Counted from the stretch's first letter, positions 1 to 9,335 are shown. The stretch is DNA of 64,000 nucleotides from AP-15 sp963700185 (GCA_963700185.1 CAVOWP010000014.1:440022-504021); one strand, 5' to 3'. A program made the numbers and translations. The notes: a model not told the origin generated them from the sequence alone.

Positions 1-255
1 CGTGATCCCGTTATCGGCCAGCAGACCGCGCAGCTTGTCGTCCTTGTTGCTAACCGCGGCTGCCGCGAGAGCGCGAATCAGCGCCTGGTTGATGGGGCCG
101 AGCTGGATGCTCTGATTGATGAATTGTTGCCGCCGGTTGACGTCCGCCTGCACCTTCCGGTTGTCTTGTACGAGGATGATATAGGCCACGACGAGGGCGC
201 CGGCCGCCGCGGCCAGTCCCACCGTCATCCAATAAAGCCATCCCTCACCCCGCAT
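1..255 (-). CDS. N-terminal part of an unrecognised single-pass membrane protein (runs off the window)
   Basis: Read on the minus strand from an ATG at 255, this frame stays open to the window edge (85 codons seen). The first residues are MRGEGWLYWMTVGLAAAAGA, followed by more Ala/Val/Ile up to about residue 28. This is one clear membrane segment. Next comes a charged and polar stretch rich in Gln/Asn/Arg (VQDNRKVQADVNRRQQF) and then an Ala-rich helix. The layout suggests a small inner-membrane protein with its soluble part behind a single N-terminal anchor. I do not recognise the family and no function can be assigned. The C-terminus lies outside the window. Confidence 0.6.
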   Translation of the reverse strand, partial: MRGEGWLYWMTVGLAAAAGALVVAYIILVQDNRKVQADVNRRQQFINQSIQLGPINQALIRALAAAAVSNKDDKLRGLLADNGIT

Positions 256-414
256 CGCACCTCTCGTCGCCTCCCCACTGCCGGCGATGGCCTCAGTATA
301 GCACAGGGCTTTCGGAAGCGGCCGCAGCTTGTCGAAGGCGACCTGGTTCGGTAAAATTCGCCCGCAACGAGTGCTCGGGGTCAACCCGCGCAACAGGAGC
401 AGAGGGAGGATCGA

Positions 415-777
415 ATGCAACATATCGATCAAATGATCGTCGTTGCCATAGCCGCGTCGAGCGTCTTCGTGTTGGCGGCCTGCTCGGCGCCGCCGGCCCC
501 GCCGGCAGAGGCGGTACTCGCCGCTTCGGACGAGGTGCGAACCCCCGTGGTCGCCGCCCCCCATCCACCGCCGCCCAGACGCGCCGAAATCCCGCCGCCG
601 GCACCCTCGCCCCATGCCCTCTGGGAATTCGGCCACTGGCGTTGGAACGGACAACGATACGTCTGGATGCCGGGGTACTATGCCGAGCGCCCGTCGCCGA
701 CCGCCAACTGGATCCCCGGTTATTGGGAGCGGGGGCCCAGCGGCTGGTTGTGGATCGAAGGGCAGTGGACCTCGTGA
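415..777 (+). CDS. Small lipoprotein with WXXGXW-type repeats
   Basis: The 120-residue product starts with a signal peptide that ends in a lipobox (VLAAC, Cys at about residue 23), so it is probably lipidated and attached to a membrane. A Pro/Ala-rich linker (about 24-66) leads to aromatic repeats of the pattern W-x-x-G-x-W or W-x-P-G-Y (HWRWNGQRYVWMPGYY, then WIPGYWERGPSGWLWIEGQW). This is the pattern of the YXWGXW / BcpO-related repeat lipoproteins of proteobacteria. A purine-rich AGGAGCAGAGGGAGGA stretch lies just upstream of the ATG. The family has no settled function; an envelope role is inferred only from the export signal. Confidence 0.75.
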   Translation: MQHIDQMIVVAIAASSVFVLAACSAPPAPPAEAVLAASDEVRTPVVAAPHPPPPRRAEIPPPAPSPHALWEFGHWRWNGQRYVWMPGYYAERPSPTANWIPGYWERGPSGWLWIEGQWTS

Positions 778-1071
778 CCAGGGTCCGGATTGTCTCGTGA
801 GTAGGAGGCAAGGCCCAGCCGGCTCTCGGGCTTGTTCGGCAATCGATCAATTGCGGTTAGGCTGAACGCGCCCGCGACTTCCCGGGTCCTTCTTGAAACC
901 TCCTGCCGGCTTGAAACCTCCTGCCGGGCCCCGGATAGTGCAACGAAGCGCCTTGACCGGCGTTGCTCGAAACGACTTCGGGGAGCGGAAACTTGCTCCC
1001 CCCTGTAAACTCCGCAAAGCGGTCATATTTCGTCAGATGGCGTGCTGAACAGCTCATCACGGGAGCACCTC

Positions 1072-3249
1072 ATGACGGTCAAGGTCCAGGTCGGCCCACC
1101 GCAGATCGCCATCCACCAAGGCCAGACGGTGCTGATCACCGAGGAGGACGGGCAGATTAATTGGCCGAGCGAAAAAGGCCTTTATTTCCTCGATACGCGG
1201 GTCGTCAGCAGCTGGGCGATTTACGCCAACGGCGAACCCTGGGAACTGCTGAACGGCGGCGCCATCAGCTATTACGCGTCCCGCATCTTTCTCACCAATC
1301 GTGCTTTGCTCACCGAAGACGGCACGATTCCGCCGCGCACTTTGGGTTTAAACATCAGCCGATCGATCAGCGGCGGCATGCACGAGGATCTTGATCTTAT
1401 CAACCGCGGCATGAAGCCGGTGATCTTCCAGCTCGAAATCGCGCTCCGCTGCGATTTTGCCGATACCTTTGAGGTGAAGTCAGGACACATCGTGCGCCGG
1501 GGCCGAATTACCACGGAATGGTCCGCGTCGCACCAGCGGCTGCGCACAACCTACCGCAACGCCGATTTCACCCGCGCGGTGACGATCTCTCCGATGCAGT
1601 CGTCAGCACAAGCGGTATATGCCAACGGACGGCTCAGCTTCGAGGTGGCCGTCGAACCGGGTGAGTCATGGCATTGCTGTCTGCGCTATACATTGACAGA
1701 CGGCGACAGCCATGTTGAATCGCCGAGCGACTGCGTCGGCCACAGCCACAAGTCGCGTCACGCCGAGACATTGGCGGACTGGCTGGAAAACGTTGTCAAG
1801 ATTCGGGCCAGCAACGAGGAGTTTTATCGCCTGTTTCGCCAGGCGCTCGAGGATATGGCGGCCCTCCGTCTGCCGATGGCAGGTACGGATCACATGGTTT
1901 TCTTGCCGGCCGCCGGGCTTCCCTGGTTCCTCGCGCCGTTCGGACGCGACAGCCTGATCGTCTCGCTGCAGAACACCCTCGTTTACCCCGACTTCGCATG
2001 CGGAACATTGGAGGTTCTCGGCTCACTGCAGGCAAAGCAGCAGGACGACTACCGCGACGCCGAGCCCGGCAAGATACTGCACGAAATACGCTATGGCGAA
2101 CTCGCGCATTTCAAACTGATCCCTCACACACCCTATTACGGCACCGCGGACGCGACGCCGCTCTATCTGATTGCGCTGCATGCTGCGTGGCGCGCCATCG
2201 GCGATCGAACGCTCTTGGAGCGGCACCTCGAGGCGGCAGAGGGCTGCCTCTTCTGGATTGACGAATACGGCGATCGCGACGGCGACGGTTTCCAAGAGTA
2301 CCAGACGCGCTCTCCAGTCGGTTACGAGAATATGGGCTGGAAGGATTCGGGCGATTGCGTTGTCTATCCCGATGGCTCACTGGTCAAAGGCCCAAAAGCA
2401 CTCTGCGAGCTTCAAGGCTATGTCTACGATGCCTGGGTACGGATGGCCGAAGTATTCGATGCACTCGGCAAGCCGGACCGCGCGCAGGCGTTGCGCGCCA
2501 AAGCAGCCGCGCTATTCCAGCGCTTCAACGAGGCGTTCTGGGACGAAGAGCTCGGCTTCTACGCCTATGCGCTCGACGGCGAGAAGAAAACGGTCCTGGC
2601 CGTAGCATCCAATGCCGGACATTGTCTGTGGTCCGGCATTGTGCCTCCGGAGCGCGCCAAAAAGGTTGCGGAACGGCTGATGGCGCCGGACATGTGGACC
2701 GGATGGGGCATCCGCACGCTTTCCACGCACAATCCGGCATACAATCCATACAATTACCAGACGGGCTCCGTCTGGCCACACGACAACGCCATCATCGCGA
2801 TGGGGTTCAAGTACTATGGTTTCAGTGCGGAAGCGGCGCGGATCGCGCACGACATCAGCGTCGCAGCGAGTTATTTCCGACTCAACCAGCTGCCGGAGCT
2901 GTACACGGCGTTCGAGCGCGAAGAAACCAACTTCCCAGTGCAATACATCGGCGCAAACGTCCCGCAGGCCTGGGCTGCCGGGTCGGCCTTCATGCTGACC
3001 CAGGCCCTCTTGGGGTTTCTGCCCGATGCGCCGCGCAACAAGCTGTACGTCGACCCGTCCCTTCCGAGATGGCTGCCCGACTTAGCGGTCTATGATCTCC
3101 GCGTCGGCAAGCACAAGGTCGACATCCGCTTCTGGCGCGAGGGGGAGGAGACCGCGTTCGAGGTGATCAAGGGCGATCCCAAGCTGGTGGAGCGGTGCAA
3201 CATAGTATCCAAGGTCGCCCAGCTGCGAACCGCCTCGGATCCGTTCTAG
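1072..3249 (+). CDS. Glycogen-debranching-type amylo-alpha-1,6-glucosidase
   Basis: The 725-residue protein matches the bacterial layout of an N-terminal GDE_N_bis-like beta-sandwich domain (about 1-210) followed by an (alpha/alpha)6 glucosidase domain of the glycogen debranching / GH15-like clan. Seen in the sequence are the N-terminal block DGQINWPSEKGLYFLDTRVV, FLAPFGRDSLIV in the catalytic barrel, and later NYQTGSVWPHDNAI, which are typical of this family. The likely role is hydrolysis of alpha-1,6 branches in glycogen or related alpha-glucans in the cytoplasm; no signal peptide is seen. The ATG at 1072 is preferred over the ATG at 1042 because GGGAGC lies 5-10 nt upstream. No other glycogen genes are nearby, so the exact substrate is not supported. 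Confidence 0.85.
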   Translation: MTVKVQVGPPQIAIHQGQTVLITEEDGQINWPSEKGLYFLDTRVVSSWAIYANGEPWELLNGGAISYYASRIFLTNRALLTEDGTIPPRTLGLNISRSISGGMHEDLDLINRGMKPVIFQLEIALRCDFADTFEVKSGHIVRRGRITTEWSASHQRLRTTYRNADFTRAVTISPMQSSAQAVYANGRLSFEVAVEPGESWHCCLRYTLTDGDSHVESPSDCVGHSHKSRHAETLADWLENVVKIRASNEEFYRLFRQALEDMAALRLPMAGTDHMVFLPAAGLPWFLAPFGRDSLIVSLQNTLVYPDFACGTLEVLGSLQAKQQDDYRDAEPGKILHEIRYGELAHFKLIPHTPYYGTADATPLYLIALHAAWRAIGDRTLLERHLEAAEGCLFWIDEYGDRDGDGFQEYQTRSPVGYENMGWKDSGDCVVYPDGSLVKGPKALCELQGYVYDAWVRMAEVFDALGKPDRAQALRAKAAALFQRFNEAFWDEELGFYAYALDGEKKTVLAVASNAGHCLWSGIVPPERAKKVAERLMAPDMWTGWGIRTLSTHNPAYNPYNYQTGSVWPHDNAIIAMGFKYYGFSAEAARIAHDISVAASYFRLNQLPELYTAFEREETNFPVQYIGANVPQAWAAGSAFMLTQALLGFLPDAPRNKLYVDPSLPRWLPDLAVYDLRVGKHKVDIRFWREGEETAFEVIKGDPKLVERCNIVSKVAQLRTASDPF

Positions 3250-3333
3250 ACGATAATCTCAACAGTTGCGAGAGCCGGGAATTGAGATCGAGCACGATCT
3301 TCCGCGGCGGCGCAGGCGGCCGGCGAGTACGAC

Positions 3334-3514
3334 TAGCAGGGTGCTGAAAAACTCGCGTGTCATTCCGGAACGGCCCGTCAGGGCCGGACCCGGAAGCCAT
3401 GAACACAAGCCAAGCGACTGATTTTTCTGGTCGGTGTTCCTGGATTCCGGGCTCTCGGGCAGAGCCCGCGCCCCCCGGAATGACGATGTTCCTGCATTTT
3501 TCCGCACCCTGCTA
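3334..3514. repeat. MITE-like palindromic intergenic repeat A
   Basis: The segment is bounded by inverted ends TAGCAGGGTGC (3334) and GCACCCTGCTA (ends 3514). These are exact reverse complements over 11 bp, and the similarity continues imperfectly inward (tgaaaaactc against gcatttttcc). Inside lies a second inverted pair around ATTCCGG ... CCGGAAT. No coding potential is seen. This matches the short non-autonomous palindromic repeats scattered through alphaproteobacterial intergenic DNA. Confidence 0.7.
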
Positions 3515-3672
3515 GAGCAGATTTCAGCCAAATTGCCCCTGTCACTGCGAGGTGCGCATCGCGCGACGAAGCAATCTTGGGCCGGGGAGTCTCGGTGGAC
3601 ACGAGATTGCTTCGCTGCGCTCGCAATGACAATTCGAATTGGTGGTGCAACCTGATCGGGATCTGCTCTAGC
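3511..3672. repeat. MITE-like palindromic intergenic repeat B, abutting repeat A
   Basis: Exact 12-bp inverted ends, GCTAGAGCAGAT at 3511-3522 and ATCTGCTCTAGC at 3661-3672, enclose about 160 bp. An inner inverted pair is built on cactgcgag/ctcgcaatg and gacgaagcaatct/agattgcttcg. The left end shares its GCT with the right end of repeat A. The right end contains the stop codon (TAG read on the minus strand, 3668-3670) of the next gene. The rest of the gap from 3250 to 3334 shows no gene. Confidence 0.75.
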
Positions 3673-5407
3673 GGCGCCGCGGCGAGGCGTCCTTGGCCAA
3701 TTGCGAGGTGATGTCGGCGAAGGTGACTTCGAGCGAGGTCATTACGTCGATGACGCTTGGGGCGCGCGCGGCGAGCGCCTCGCGCAAGGCCGGTCCGAGT
3801 GCCGCCGGATCGGTGACCCGCACACCGCGGCAGCCCATCGCCTTGGCGATCTCGGCATGGTTGAAGTCGTTGAACTCGGCGGCGAACCGGCCCGAGCCGT
3901 GCAATACCCACCCCAGCGCCTTGTTGTTGAAGACGACGGTGATGATCGGGATGTCCTGCTCGATTGCCGTCATCAGCCCGTTCATCGTCATCGCAAAGCC
4001 GCCATCGCCGCACACCGCGACGACCGGCCGGTCGGGATGAACGAGCTTGGCGCCGAGCGCCGCCGGGATGCCAAAGCCCATCGGTCCGGAGCCGGCCGCC
4101 TGCAAGAAGCCTTCGTGCCGCTTCGTCTGATAGAAATGCGTCATCATGATGCGGTTCTCGCCGGCGTCGCAGGTGACGATCGCATCATCCGGCAGGTTGC
4201 GCTGCAACTCGCCGATCACGCGCTGCGGCAGGATCGGCTGGTCGTCGGCAAAATAGGCGCGGTCATTGAAGTATCCGAGGCGCTCACGATGCGCGGCAAC
4301 CCGTCGTTCCGCGTGCTGCCTGCGGTCGCCGCTGTTGGAGCGGACCACCTTGATCAGCTGGTCGAGGACGATTGCGGCATCGCCGATCAGGACGTGCTCG
4401 GCCGGGTAGTTCCACGACGCGTTGCGCGGCTCGATGTCGAGCTGCACGAAGCTCTGCCGCGTCGGGTCGAGAAGCGCGCGGTTCTCCCAAGCCGTATCGC
4501 TCGGCGACAGTTTCGAGCCGATGACAAGGACGAGATCGGCCTCGGCAATGCAGGCATTCGCCGCCGCGGTTCCGAAGGTGCCGAACACACCGAGCGCCAA
4601 GGGATGGGTCTCGGCAAAGCAGCCCTTGCCGGCCGCCGTCGTCGCCACCGGCAATCCCGCCGTCTCGGCGAGCCGCCTCAGCTGGCCGTAGGCCTGCGCG
4701 ATGCGGACGCCGTTACCGGCGATCAGCACCGGCTTTTGCGCAGCCAGCAGCGCCGCCGCGGCCGCCTCGACCTGCCGCGTCTCGGCCGGCGGGGACGGGG
4801 AGGGGAGGTAATGCGTGGTCGGGTAGAGCATCGGCTGCGAGTCAGGCGCCACCGAGCCGGCCAGTGAATCATGGCTGTAGAGCACAGCGACCGGACCCGG
4901 CTGGCCGGCGAGCGCGTGCTTGATGGCGAGCTGGGTCGCCTGCACCGCGGCGATCGGGTCGTGCGCCTGCATGACATGCTTGGTGACGCCGCTGAACGCT
5001 CGGCGCGCGTCCCAGCTGCCCCAGTCGCCGGTCGCCTGCTGATAGGGCGCGTGCAACGCAAAGCGCGGCGCGTCGCTGAAATCGGTCAAGAGCAGCATCG
5101 GCGAGCTCGACAGATATGCCTCGATCGTGCCGAGCAGGCCATTGCCGAGCACCCAAGGGCCCTGCCCGAGCAATACACCCGGCCGCCGCGTCAGCCGGCC
5201 ATACACTTCCGCCATGACGCCGCCCAAGGATTCCTCGCGCACCAGCACGGTGCGGACCGAATTCTGATACTGGCTCAGCCCCGAGACGATCCGCCCGGTA
5301 TGACCCCCGGAAATACCGAAGACCATCTCGATCCCGGCCTCTTGGAGCACCCGCGCGACCAGCACGTTGGCCGGTGTCTCTTCGCTCAGCATCGGCTCGA
5401 TCGTCAT
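3668..5407 (-). CDS. Thiamine diphosphate-dependent enzyme of the acetolactate synthase / benzoylformate decarboxylase superfamily
   Basis: The 579-residue protein has the three-domain ThDP layout. The N-terminal PYR domain carries the glutamate in REESLGGVMAEVYGR and the motif FGISGGHTGR. A central nucleotide-binding-like domain follows (about 200-330). The C-terminal PP domain has the Mg/ThDP motif GDGGFAMT...NNKALGW. The family decarboxylates or ligates 2-keto acids. This member's substrate cannot be read from sequence, and no small regulatory subunit gene lies next to it, so an anabolic acetolactate synthase is unlikely. The ATG at 5407 is preferred over the one at 5473 because TGGGAGGA precedes it. 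The TAG stop lies in repeat B. The gene is divergent from the SGNH hydrolase gene. Confidence 0.8.
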   Translation of the reverse strand: MTIEPMLSEETPANVLVARVLQEAGIEMVFGISGGHTGRIVSGLSQYQNSVRTVLVREESLGGVMAEVYGRLTRRPGVLLGQGPWVLGNGLLGTIEAYLSSSPMLLLTDFSDAPRFALHAPYQQATGDWGSWDARRAFSGVTKHVMQAHDPIAAVQATQLAIKHALAGQPGPVAVLYSHDSLAGSVAPDSQPMLYPTTHYLPSPSPPAETRQVEAAAAALLAAQKPVLIAGNGVRIAQAYGQLRRLAETAGLPVATTAAGKGCFAETHPLALGVFGTFGTAAANACIAEADLVLVIGSKLSPSDTAWENRALLDPTRQSFVQLDIEPRNASWNYPAEHVLIGDAAIVLDQLIKVVRSNSGDRRQHAERRVAAHRERLGYFNDRAYFADDQPILPQRVIGELQRNLPDDAIVTCDAGENRIMMTHFYQTKRHEGFLQAAGSGPMGFGIPAALGAKLVHPDRPVVAVCGDGGFAMTMNGLMTAIEQDIPIITVVFNNKALGWVLHGSGRFAAEFNDFNHAEIAKAMGCRGVRVTDPAALGPALREALAARAPSVIDVMTSLEVTFADITSQLAKDASPRRR

Positions 5408-5574
5408 CGCGTCCTCCCATGGCGCTGTACATGCGTTGCGCCGCAGCTTGCCTTGTCGCTGGGAAGAAGACAACGCGCATCGCCGTGGGGTGGCAAGGGC
5501 GCGCGTGACTGCTCCCTGACACCAGCCCGTCGCTCGCTGTGCGCCTCCGCTGGCCTACCTTAACCAAAAGCAGG

Positions 5575-5648
5575 TTGACAAAAGCGAGAGGGCCAAGGTT
5601 AACATTACAGGTACTGGTAAATACAAACGCATTAAGGGGGAAGTCGCC
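5575..5648 (+). promoter_or_regulatory. Possible promoter and ribosome-binding site for the SGNH hydrolase
   Basis: A TTGACA hexamer at about 5575 lies in the AT-richer divergent gap and is followed 17 nt later by gTTAACaTTAc, a weak -10 candidate. AAGGGGGAAG directly before the ATG at 5649 is a strong ribosome-binding site. The promoter assignment is inference only. Confidence 0.35.
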
Positions 5649-7088
5649 ATGTGCACACGGTATGCTCGGTGGCCGAGCGCTGGTGTTTTCGCTATAACGC
5701 TTGCCATCACCACGCTCGTGGGGAATCCAAACGCTTTCGGGGATGATCAACAACAGGGCCAGCACTGGGTCGCCACCTGGGCCACCGCGCCAGCAACGTT
5801 CTTCCAGTACGTTCCGCCGGTTCCGCCCGTTCCCCCGGGTCCGCCCACCACATTTGCTCCGGCCAACATCCAACCCGATCTCGGCTTCCCATTTCCCGAC
5901 GCCAACACGGCTGGCGCCACTGACCAGACCTTCCGCTCGATCGTCAAGCCCGACCTCTGGGGCAAGAGGATGCGATTTCGTTTTTCTAACGTCTTTGGCA
6001 CTCAGCCGGTCGCCTTCAGCGCGGTGACCGTGGCCCTCCAGGAATACTCAGGCAACCTCGTAGAGGACACGCTCACACCCGTGACTTTCGGCGGCAACAA
6101 GTCGGTGACGATTCCGGCCGGCCAGGAAATCTGGAGTGACGGCATTAGACTGCCATGGGTGGAGGGCGCCGACGATCCCGGTGTCCAAGGGCGCAACTTA
6201 GCCGTCAGCTACGCTGTCGAAGGCGACAACGGGCCGATGACATATCACAGTAGTGCCTTCACGACCTCCTACGTCACGGCGCCCGGGAGCGGCGATCACA
6301 CGGGAGATCTCGACGTATTTGCTTTCGAATACACCACCACATCCTGGTTCTTCCTGGATGCGGTGGACGTGATGGCCCCGTCCGACACGGTTGTTGTTTG
6401 CGCCTTTGGTGACTCGATCACGGATGGCACGCACTCGACGCTCAATGTCAATGACCGCTGGATGAATACCCTGTCCCGCCGCTTGCATAATGCCTATGGC
6501 AACAAGATCAGCATCGTCAACGAGGCGATTGGCGGTAACCGGGTGGTAAACCCAGTCGTTGCAAACTCAGCAGCGGGGCCCGCCGCCGTCGACCGGCTCG
6601 ACCGCGACGTGCTGGGCCTATCGGGACTGACCCACGTAATTTGGCTCGAAGGTATCAACGACATCGGGGCGGGCACGACAACCGATTCCATCATTGCCGG
6701 ATACCAGAACGTCGTCGGCCGCTTGCACGCCAACGGAATCAAGGTTTACGGGGGGACACTCACTTCCGCACTGGGCATCAGCGGCGTCGATATGGGGGAC
6801 AACGGTCCGGGGCATGATGCCAGCCGCATGGTCCTCAATGCTTTTATTCGCAGCTCAGGACTCTATGACGGCGTCGAAGATTTTGACGCCGCCACGCTCG
6901 ACCCGTCTATGGGAAACATGCGGGCAGAGTTTTTACCGAACAGCACATTCACTCAGCTGCCTTGGGATTACCTCCATCCCAACCACGCTGGCTACATTGC
7001 GATGGGTGAGGCGGTCGACATCCGCCCCTTCGCACCTTCTTATCATCGCCACCGAGCTGGAGCAGCGGAGGGCATGGCCAAGGGCTGA
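5649..7088 (+). CDS. Secreted SGNH/GDSL-family hydrolase
   Basis: The 479-residue protein has a signal peptide of about 30 residues (basic start, then SAGVFAITLAITTLVGNPNAFG). A long N-terminal beta-rich extension (about 35-240) precedes the SGNH domain. The SGNH blocks are visible: block I FGDSITDG with the nucleophile Ser, block II-like GGNRV, block III-like LEGINDIG with Asn, and block V YLHPNHAGY with the catalytic Asp/His region (the usual DxxH is here YLHPNH). These enzymes hydrolyse esters of lipids or polysaccharides, and export suggests an extracellular or periplasmic target. Substrate is unknown. A Pro-rich segment (PPVPPVPPGPP) lies at about 58-68. Confidence 0.8.
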   Translation: MCTRYARWPSAGVFAITLAITTLVGNPNAFGDDQQQGQHWVATWATAPATFFQYVPPVPPVPPGPPTTFAPANIQPDLGFPFPDANTAGATDQTFRSIVKPDLWGKRMRFRFSNVFGTQPVAFSAVTVALQEYSGNLVEDTLTPVTFGGNKSVTIPAGQEIWSDGIRLPWVEGADDPGVQGRNLAVSYAVEGDNGPMTYHSSAFTTSYVTAPGSGDHTGDLDVFAFEYTTTSWFFLDAVDVMAPSDTVVVCAFGDSITDGTHSTLNVNDRWMNTLSRRLHNAYGNKISIVNEAIGGNRVVNPVVANSAAGPAAVDRLDRDVLGLSGLTHVIWLEGINDIGAGTTTDSIIAGYQNVVGRLHANGIKVYGGTLTSALGISGVDMGDNGPGHDASRMVLNAFIRSSGLYDGVEDFDAATLDPSMGNMRAEFLPNSTFTQLPWDYLHPNHAGYIAMGEAVDIRPFAPSYHRHRAGAAEGMAKG

Positions 7089-7249
7089 TCCGAGACGAGT
7101 GGCGGCGCATTACCGACCACCCGTCCCATATTTGCTGCTTGATTGCCGGCTGCCATTCGGCGGCGTCAACGACGCGGTCTTGTCGGTTCTGAAAATCGCC
7201 GTAATGGCATGGTAGCGTACCTTTGTAATGGTGGCATCGTCGGCTGGTT

Positions 7250-7306
7250 CGGAGGACTACAGCCTTTAGGAGAATTCCCGCTGCAGATCCGCTGCAGGTG
7301 CAGCAA
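7250..7306 (-). repeat. Dispersed repeat R, copy 1 (reverse orientation)
   Basis: Read on the minus strand this stretch gives TTTTGCTGCACCTGCAGCGG, then ATCTGCAGCGGGAATTCTCC and TAAAGGCTGTAG. It matches the copies at 15155, 41403 and 59335 at most positions. The common core is GCTGCnnCTGCAGCGnATCT followed by GCAGC, an A-rich bit, TCTCC and GGTTGnAG. It lies in the 280-bp gap between the SGNH hydrolase and LLM genes, which otherwise shows no gene. Confidence 0.65.
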
Positions 7307-7368
7307 AAGAGGCTTTTTTGAAACAATCAAAGGTTGTAAGCCGAGAGCGGCATAGAGGAGCACGGTGA

Positions 7369-8382
7369 ATGAAATTGAGCCTGATCGTTCGCGGCCAGCA
7401 TCCCGCGGGGGATGATATGCGCGCCCGTTTCGCAGACGACATCGACCTGGTCATGCGGGCCGAGGAGCTCGGCTTCAATGGCCTGGTCAAAGGCTCTCAT
7501 TACAGTGCGCACCCGCTGCAATCCTTGCAGCAGATCCCGTTTCTGGCGCAGGCGGCGGTCTTGGCGCCGAGCCTGCGGCTCGTCTGCGGGCTCGTGCTAT
7601 TGCCGTTGCATAAGCCACTCGAGATCGCCGAGCAGCTGGCGACATTGGACATCATGTGCGGCGGCAAATTGGTATTCGGCTGCGGCATCGGCTACCGCGA
7701 CGTCGAGTTCAAGGCGTTCGGCTTGACCCGGAAAGAGGCGGCGAAGCGCTTCGAGGAGTGCCTCCTCGCCGTAAGGCGGCTGTGGACCGAGAATTTCGTC
7801 GATATGACGGGCTCGCATTTCGTGCTCGACCACGCCAACTCCACGGTCAAGCCATTGCAGAAGCCCATGCCGCCGGTGTGGATCGGCGCCAATGCCGATG
7901 CCGCGATCCGGCGCGCGGCGCGGCTTGGCGATTGCTGGTACATCAACCCGCACAGCACGCTGACGACCCTGGCGCGGCAGCTGGATCTCTACAAGCGGGC
8001 ATTGGACGAGTACGGCAAGCCTTTCCCAGCCGAATTGCCGATGCGGCGCGAAGTCTTCATCGCCGGCACCCGCCAAGAGGCGATCCGTCTGGCGCAGCCC
8101 TATCTCGAAGTCAAATACAAGACTTACCGCGAATGGGGCCAGGATAAGGTCATGCCGGCGGGGGACGATTTCGACCATGGTTTCGACGAACTGCTTGACG
8201 ATAGGTTTTTGATCGGCTCTCCGGCCGAAATCGCCGAGCGGCTGATCGATCTGCAGCGGCGCTTCGGGGTCAATCACCTCGTCGCCTCCCTCCATTGGCC
8301 CGGAATGCCCAACAGCCTCGCCCTCGAGCAGATGCAGATCCTCGCCGAGGAGGTCATGCCAGGGGTTCGCAGCGGCGCCTAG
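7369..8382 (+). CDS. LLM-class flavin-dependent oxidoreductase (luciferase-like)
   Basis: The 337-residue protein has the TIM-barrel signatures of the bacterial luciferase-like superfamily: an N-terminal strand (MKLSLIVRG), the ADDIDLVMRAEELGFNGLVKG block, LVCGLVLLPLHKPLEIAEQL, the flavin-binding region FGCGIGYRDVEFKAFG, and VWIGANADAAIRRAARLGD. Such enzymes use FMNH2 or F420 to oxidise or cleave small molecules. GAGGAGCACGGTGA precedes the ATG. Its position next to an amidohydrolase / NMT1-like pair and an M81 protein suggests a role in catabolism of a nitrogen-containing compound; that is inference. Confidence 0.8.
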   Translation: MKLSLIVRGQHPAGDDMRARFADDIDLVMRAEELGFNGLVKGSHYSAHPLQSLQQIPFLAQAAVLAPSLRLVCGLVLLPLHKPLEIAEQLATLDIMCGGKLVFGCGIGYRDVEFKAFGLTRKEAAKRFEECLLAVRRLWTENFVDMTGSHFVLDHANSTVKPLQKPMPPVWIGANADAAIRRAARLGDCWYINPHSTLTTLARQLDLYKRALDEYGKPFPAELPMRREVFIAGTRQEAIRLAQPYLEVKYKTYREWGQDKVMPAGDDFDHGFDELLDDRFLIGSPAEIAERLIDLQRRFGVNHLVASLHWPGMPNSLALEQMQILAEEVMPGVRSGA

Positions 8383-8408
8383 CACTCCGCGGTGCGGGTA
8401 AGGGGCCT

Positions 8409-9335
8409 TTATCCCTGCAATGCGGGCGGATCCTCGCGCACGATTTCCTCGGCGAGGCTGTTGTCGACCGCTTGCTCGAACGGGGCGGCCTGTTTGACGA
8501 AGCGGGCGGATATCAGCCCGGCTCGGAGGCGCTCGTACCCGGCGCGCGGCAGGATCGGGTTGCGGCCCCAGATGCCGAGCTCGAGATAGCGCGCGATGGC
8601 GGCCTTTAGCAGCGAGGCCGGAACCGCGGGAAAGAAGGATTGTATGACCTCGGAGATGGTCTTGGGCCGGTTGGCATGAAGCCATTTCTGCGTGCGGTAA
8701 AGGCCGCGAACCACCTTCTTCAGCTCCTCACGACGCTCGGTGAGCGTGGTGCGGCGGGTGTAGAAGCTGGTGTAGGAGGTCGGCCCGCGGGTGGCGGCGG
8801 CATACCAGAGGTGGCCGTCGCCGGAGCTGATCAGTTCCTCGGCGAAAGGCTCGAAGAGCTGCACGACATCGAACTCGCCACGGCGCAACCCCGCCACAAT
8901 TTCGGCCATCGTTCGATCGGCGACCCGCGGCAATGCATCCGGGTCGAGGCCGGCGCGGCGCAGATCCTCCTGGAGACAGAGCCACGGGGTTGGCACCTCG
9001 CTAACCGTCGCGACACGCTTGCCGTAGAGGTCGGCAAAGGTGAAATCCGGGCGCGGCTCGCGGCCGATCAGAAAGAACGGGTCGCGCGTCACCGCCTCGG
9101 CAAAGCAGACAAGGTCGCAGTGGGTCCGGCGGTCATAGGTCTGCATGACGCGCATCGGCCCGCCCCAGACGACATCGACCGTGCCGGCGAACAGGCCCTC
9201 GACCGCCCGAGCCGGTTCGGCTGCGCTGACAAACCCGACCTCCACCCCTTCGCGACGATACGCTCCCAATGCCAGCGCTGCGTAGAACGGCGTGTACAAG
9301 ATGCCCCGGAGGTTTTCTTGCAGAGTAATCGGCAT
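8409..9335 (-). CDS. NMT1/THI5-like ABC substrate-binding protein, no signal peptide
   Basis: The 308-residue protein reads as a periplasmic-binding-fold protein of the NMT1/SsuA/THI5 type. Seen are FYAALALGAYRREGVEV near the N-terminus, GTVDVVWGGPMRVM, GKRVATVSEVPTPW and the C-terminal helix pair. No signal peptide precedes the fold, so it may be cytoplasmic, have an unrecognised start, or act like the THI5-type enzymes. The ATG at 9335 is preferred because GAGGTGA lies just upstream. It starts 5 bp after the end of the upstream amidohydrolase gene, so the two are an operon. No permease or ATPase lies next to it. Confidence 0.7.
   Translation of the reverse strand: MPITLQENLRGILYTPFYAALALGAYRREGVEVGFVSAAEPARAVEGLFAGTVDVVWGGPMRVMQTYDRRTHCDLVCFAEAVTRDPFFLIGREPRPDFTFADLYGKRVATVSEVPTPWLCLQEDLRRAGLDPDALPRVADRTMAEIVAGLRRGEFDVVQLFEPFAEELISSGDGHLWYAAATRGPTSYTSFYTRRTTLTERREELKKVVRGLYRTQKWLHANRPKTISEVIQSFFPAVPASLLKAAIARYLELGIWGRNPILPRAGYERLRAGLISARFVKQAAPFEQAVDNSLAEEIVREDPPALQG

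Noticed and set aside
3701..4867. Long plus-strand open frame opposite the ThDP enzyme
   Set aside because: It is antisense to a gene with clear ThDP motifs, is Arg-rich with no domain pattern, and is a GC-rich shadow frame.
7597..8685. 362-codon minus-strand frame over the LLM gene and the end of the NMT1-like gene
   Set aside because: It crosses two well-supported genes and has no recognisable motif.
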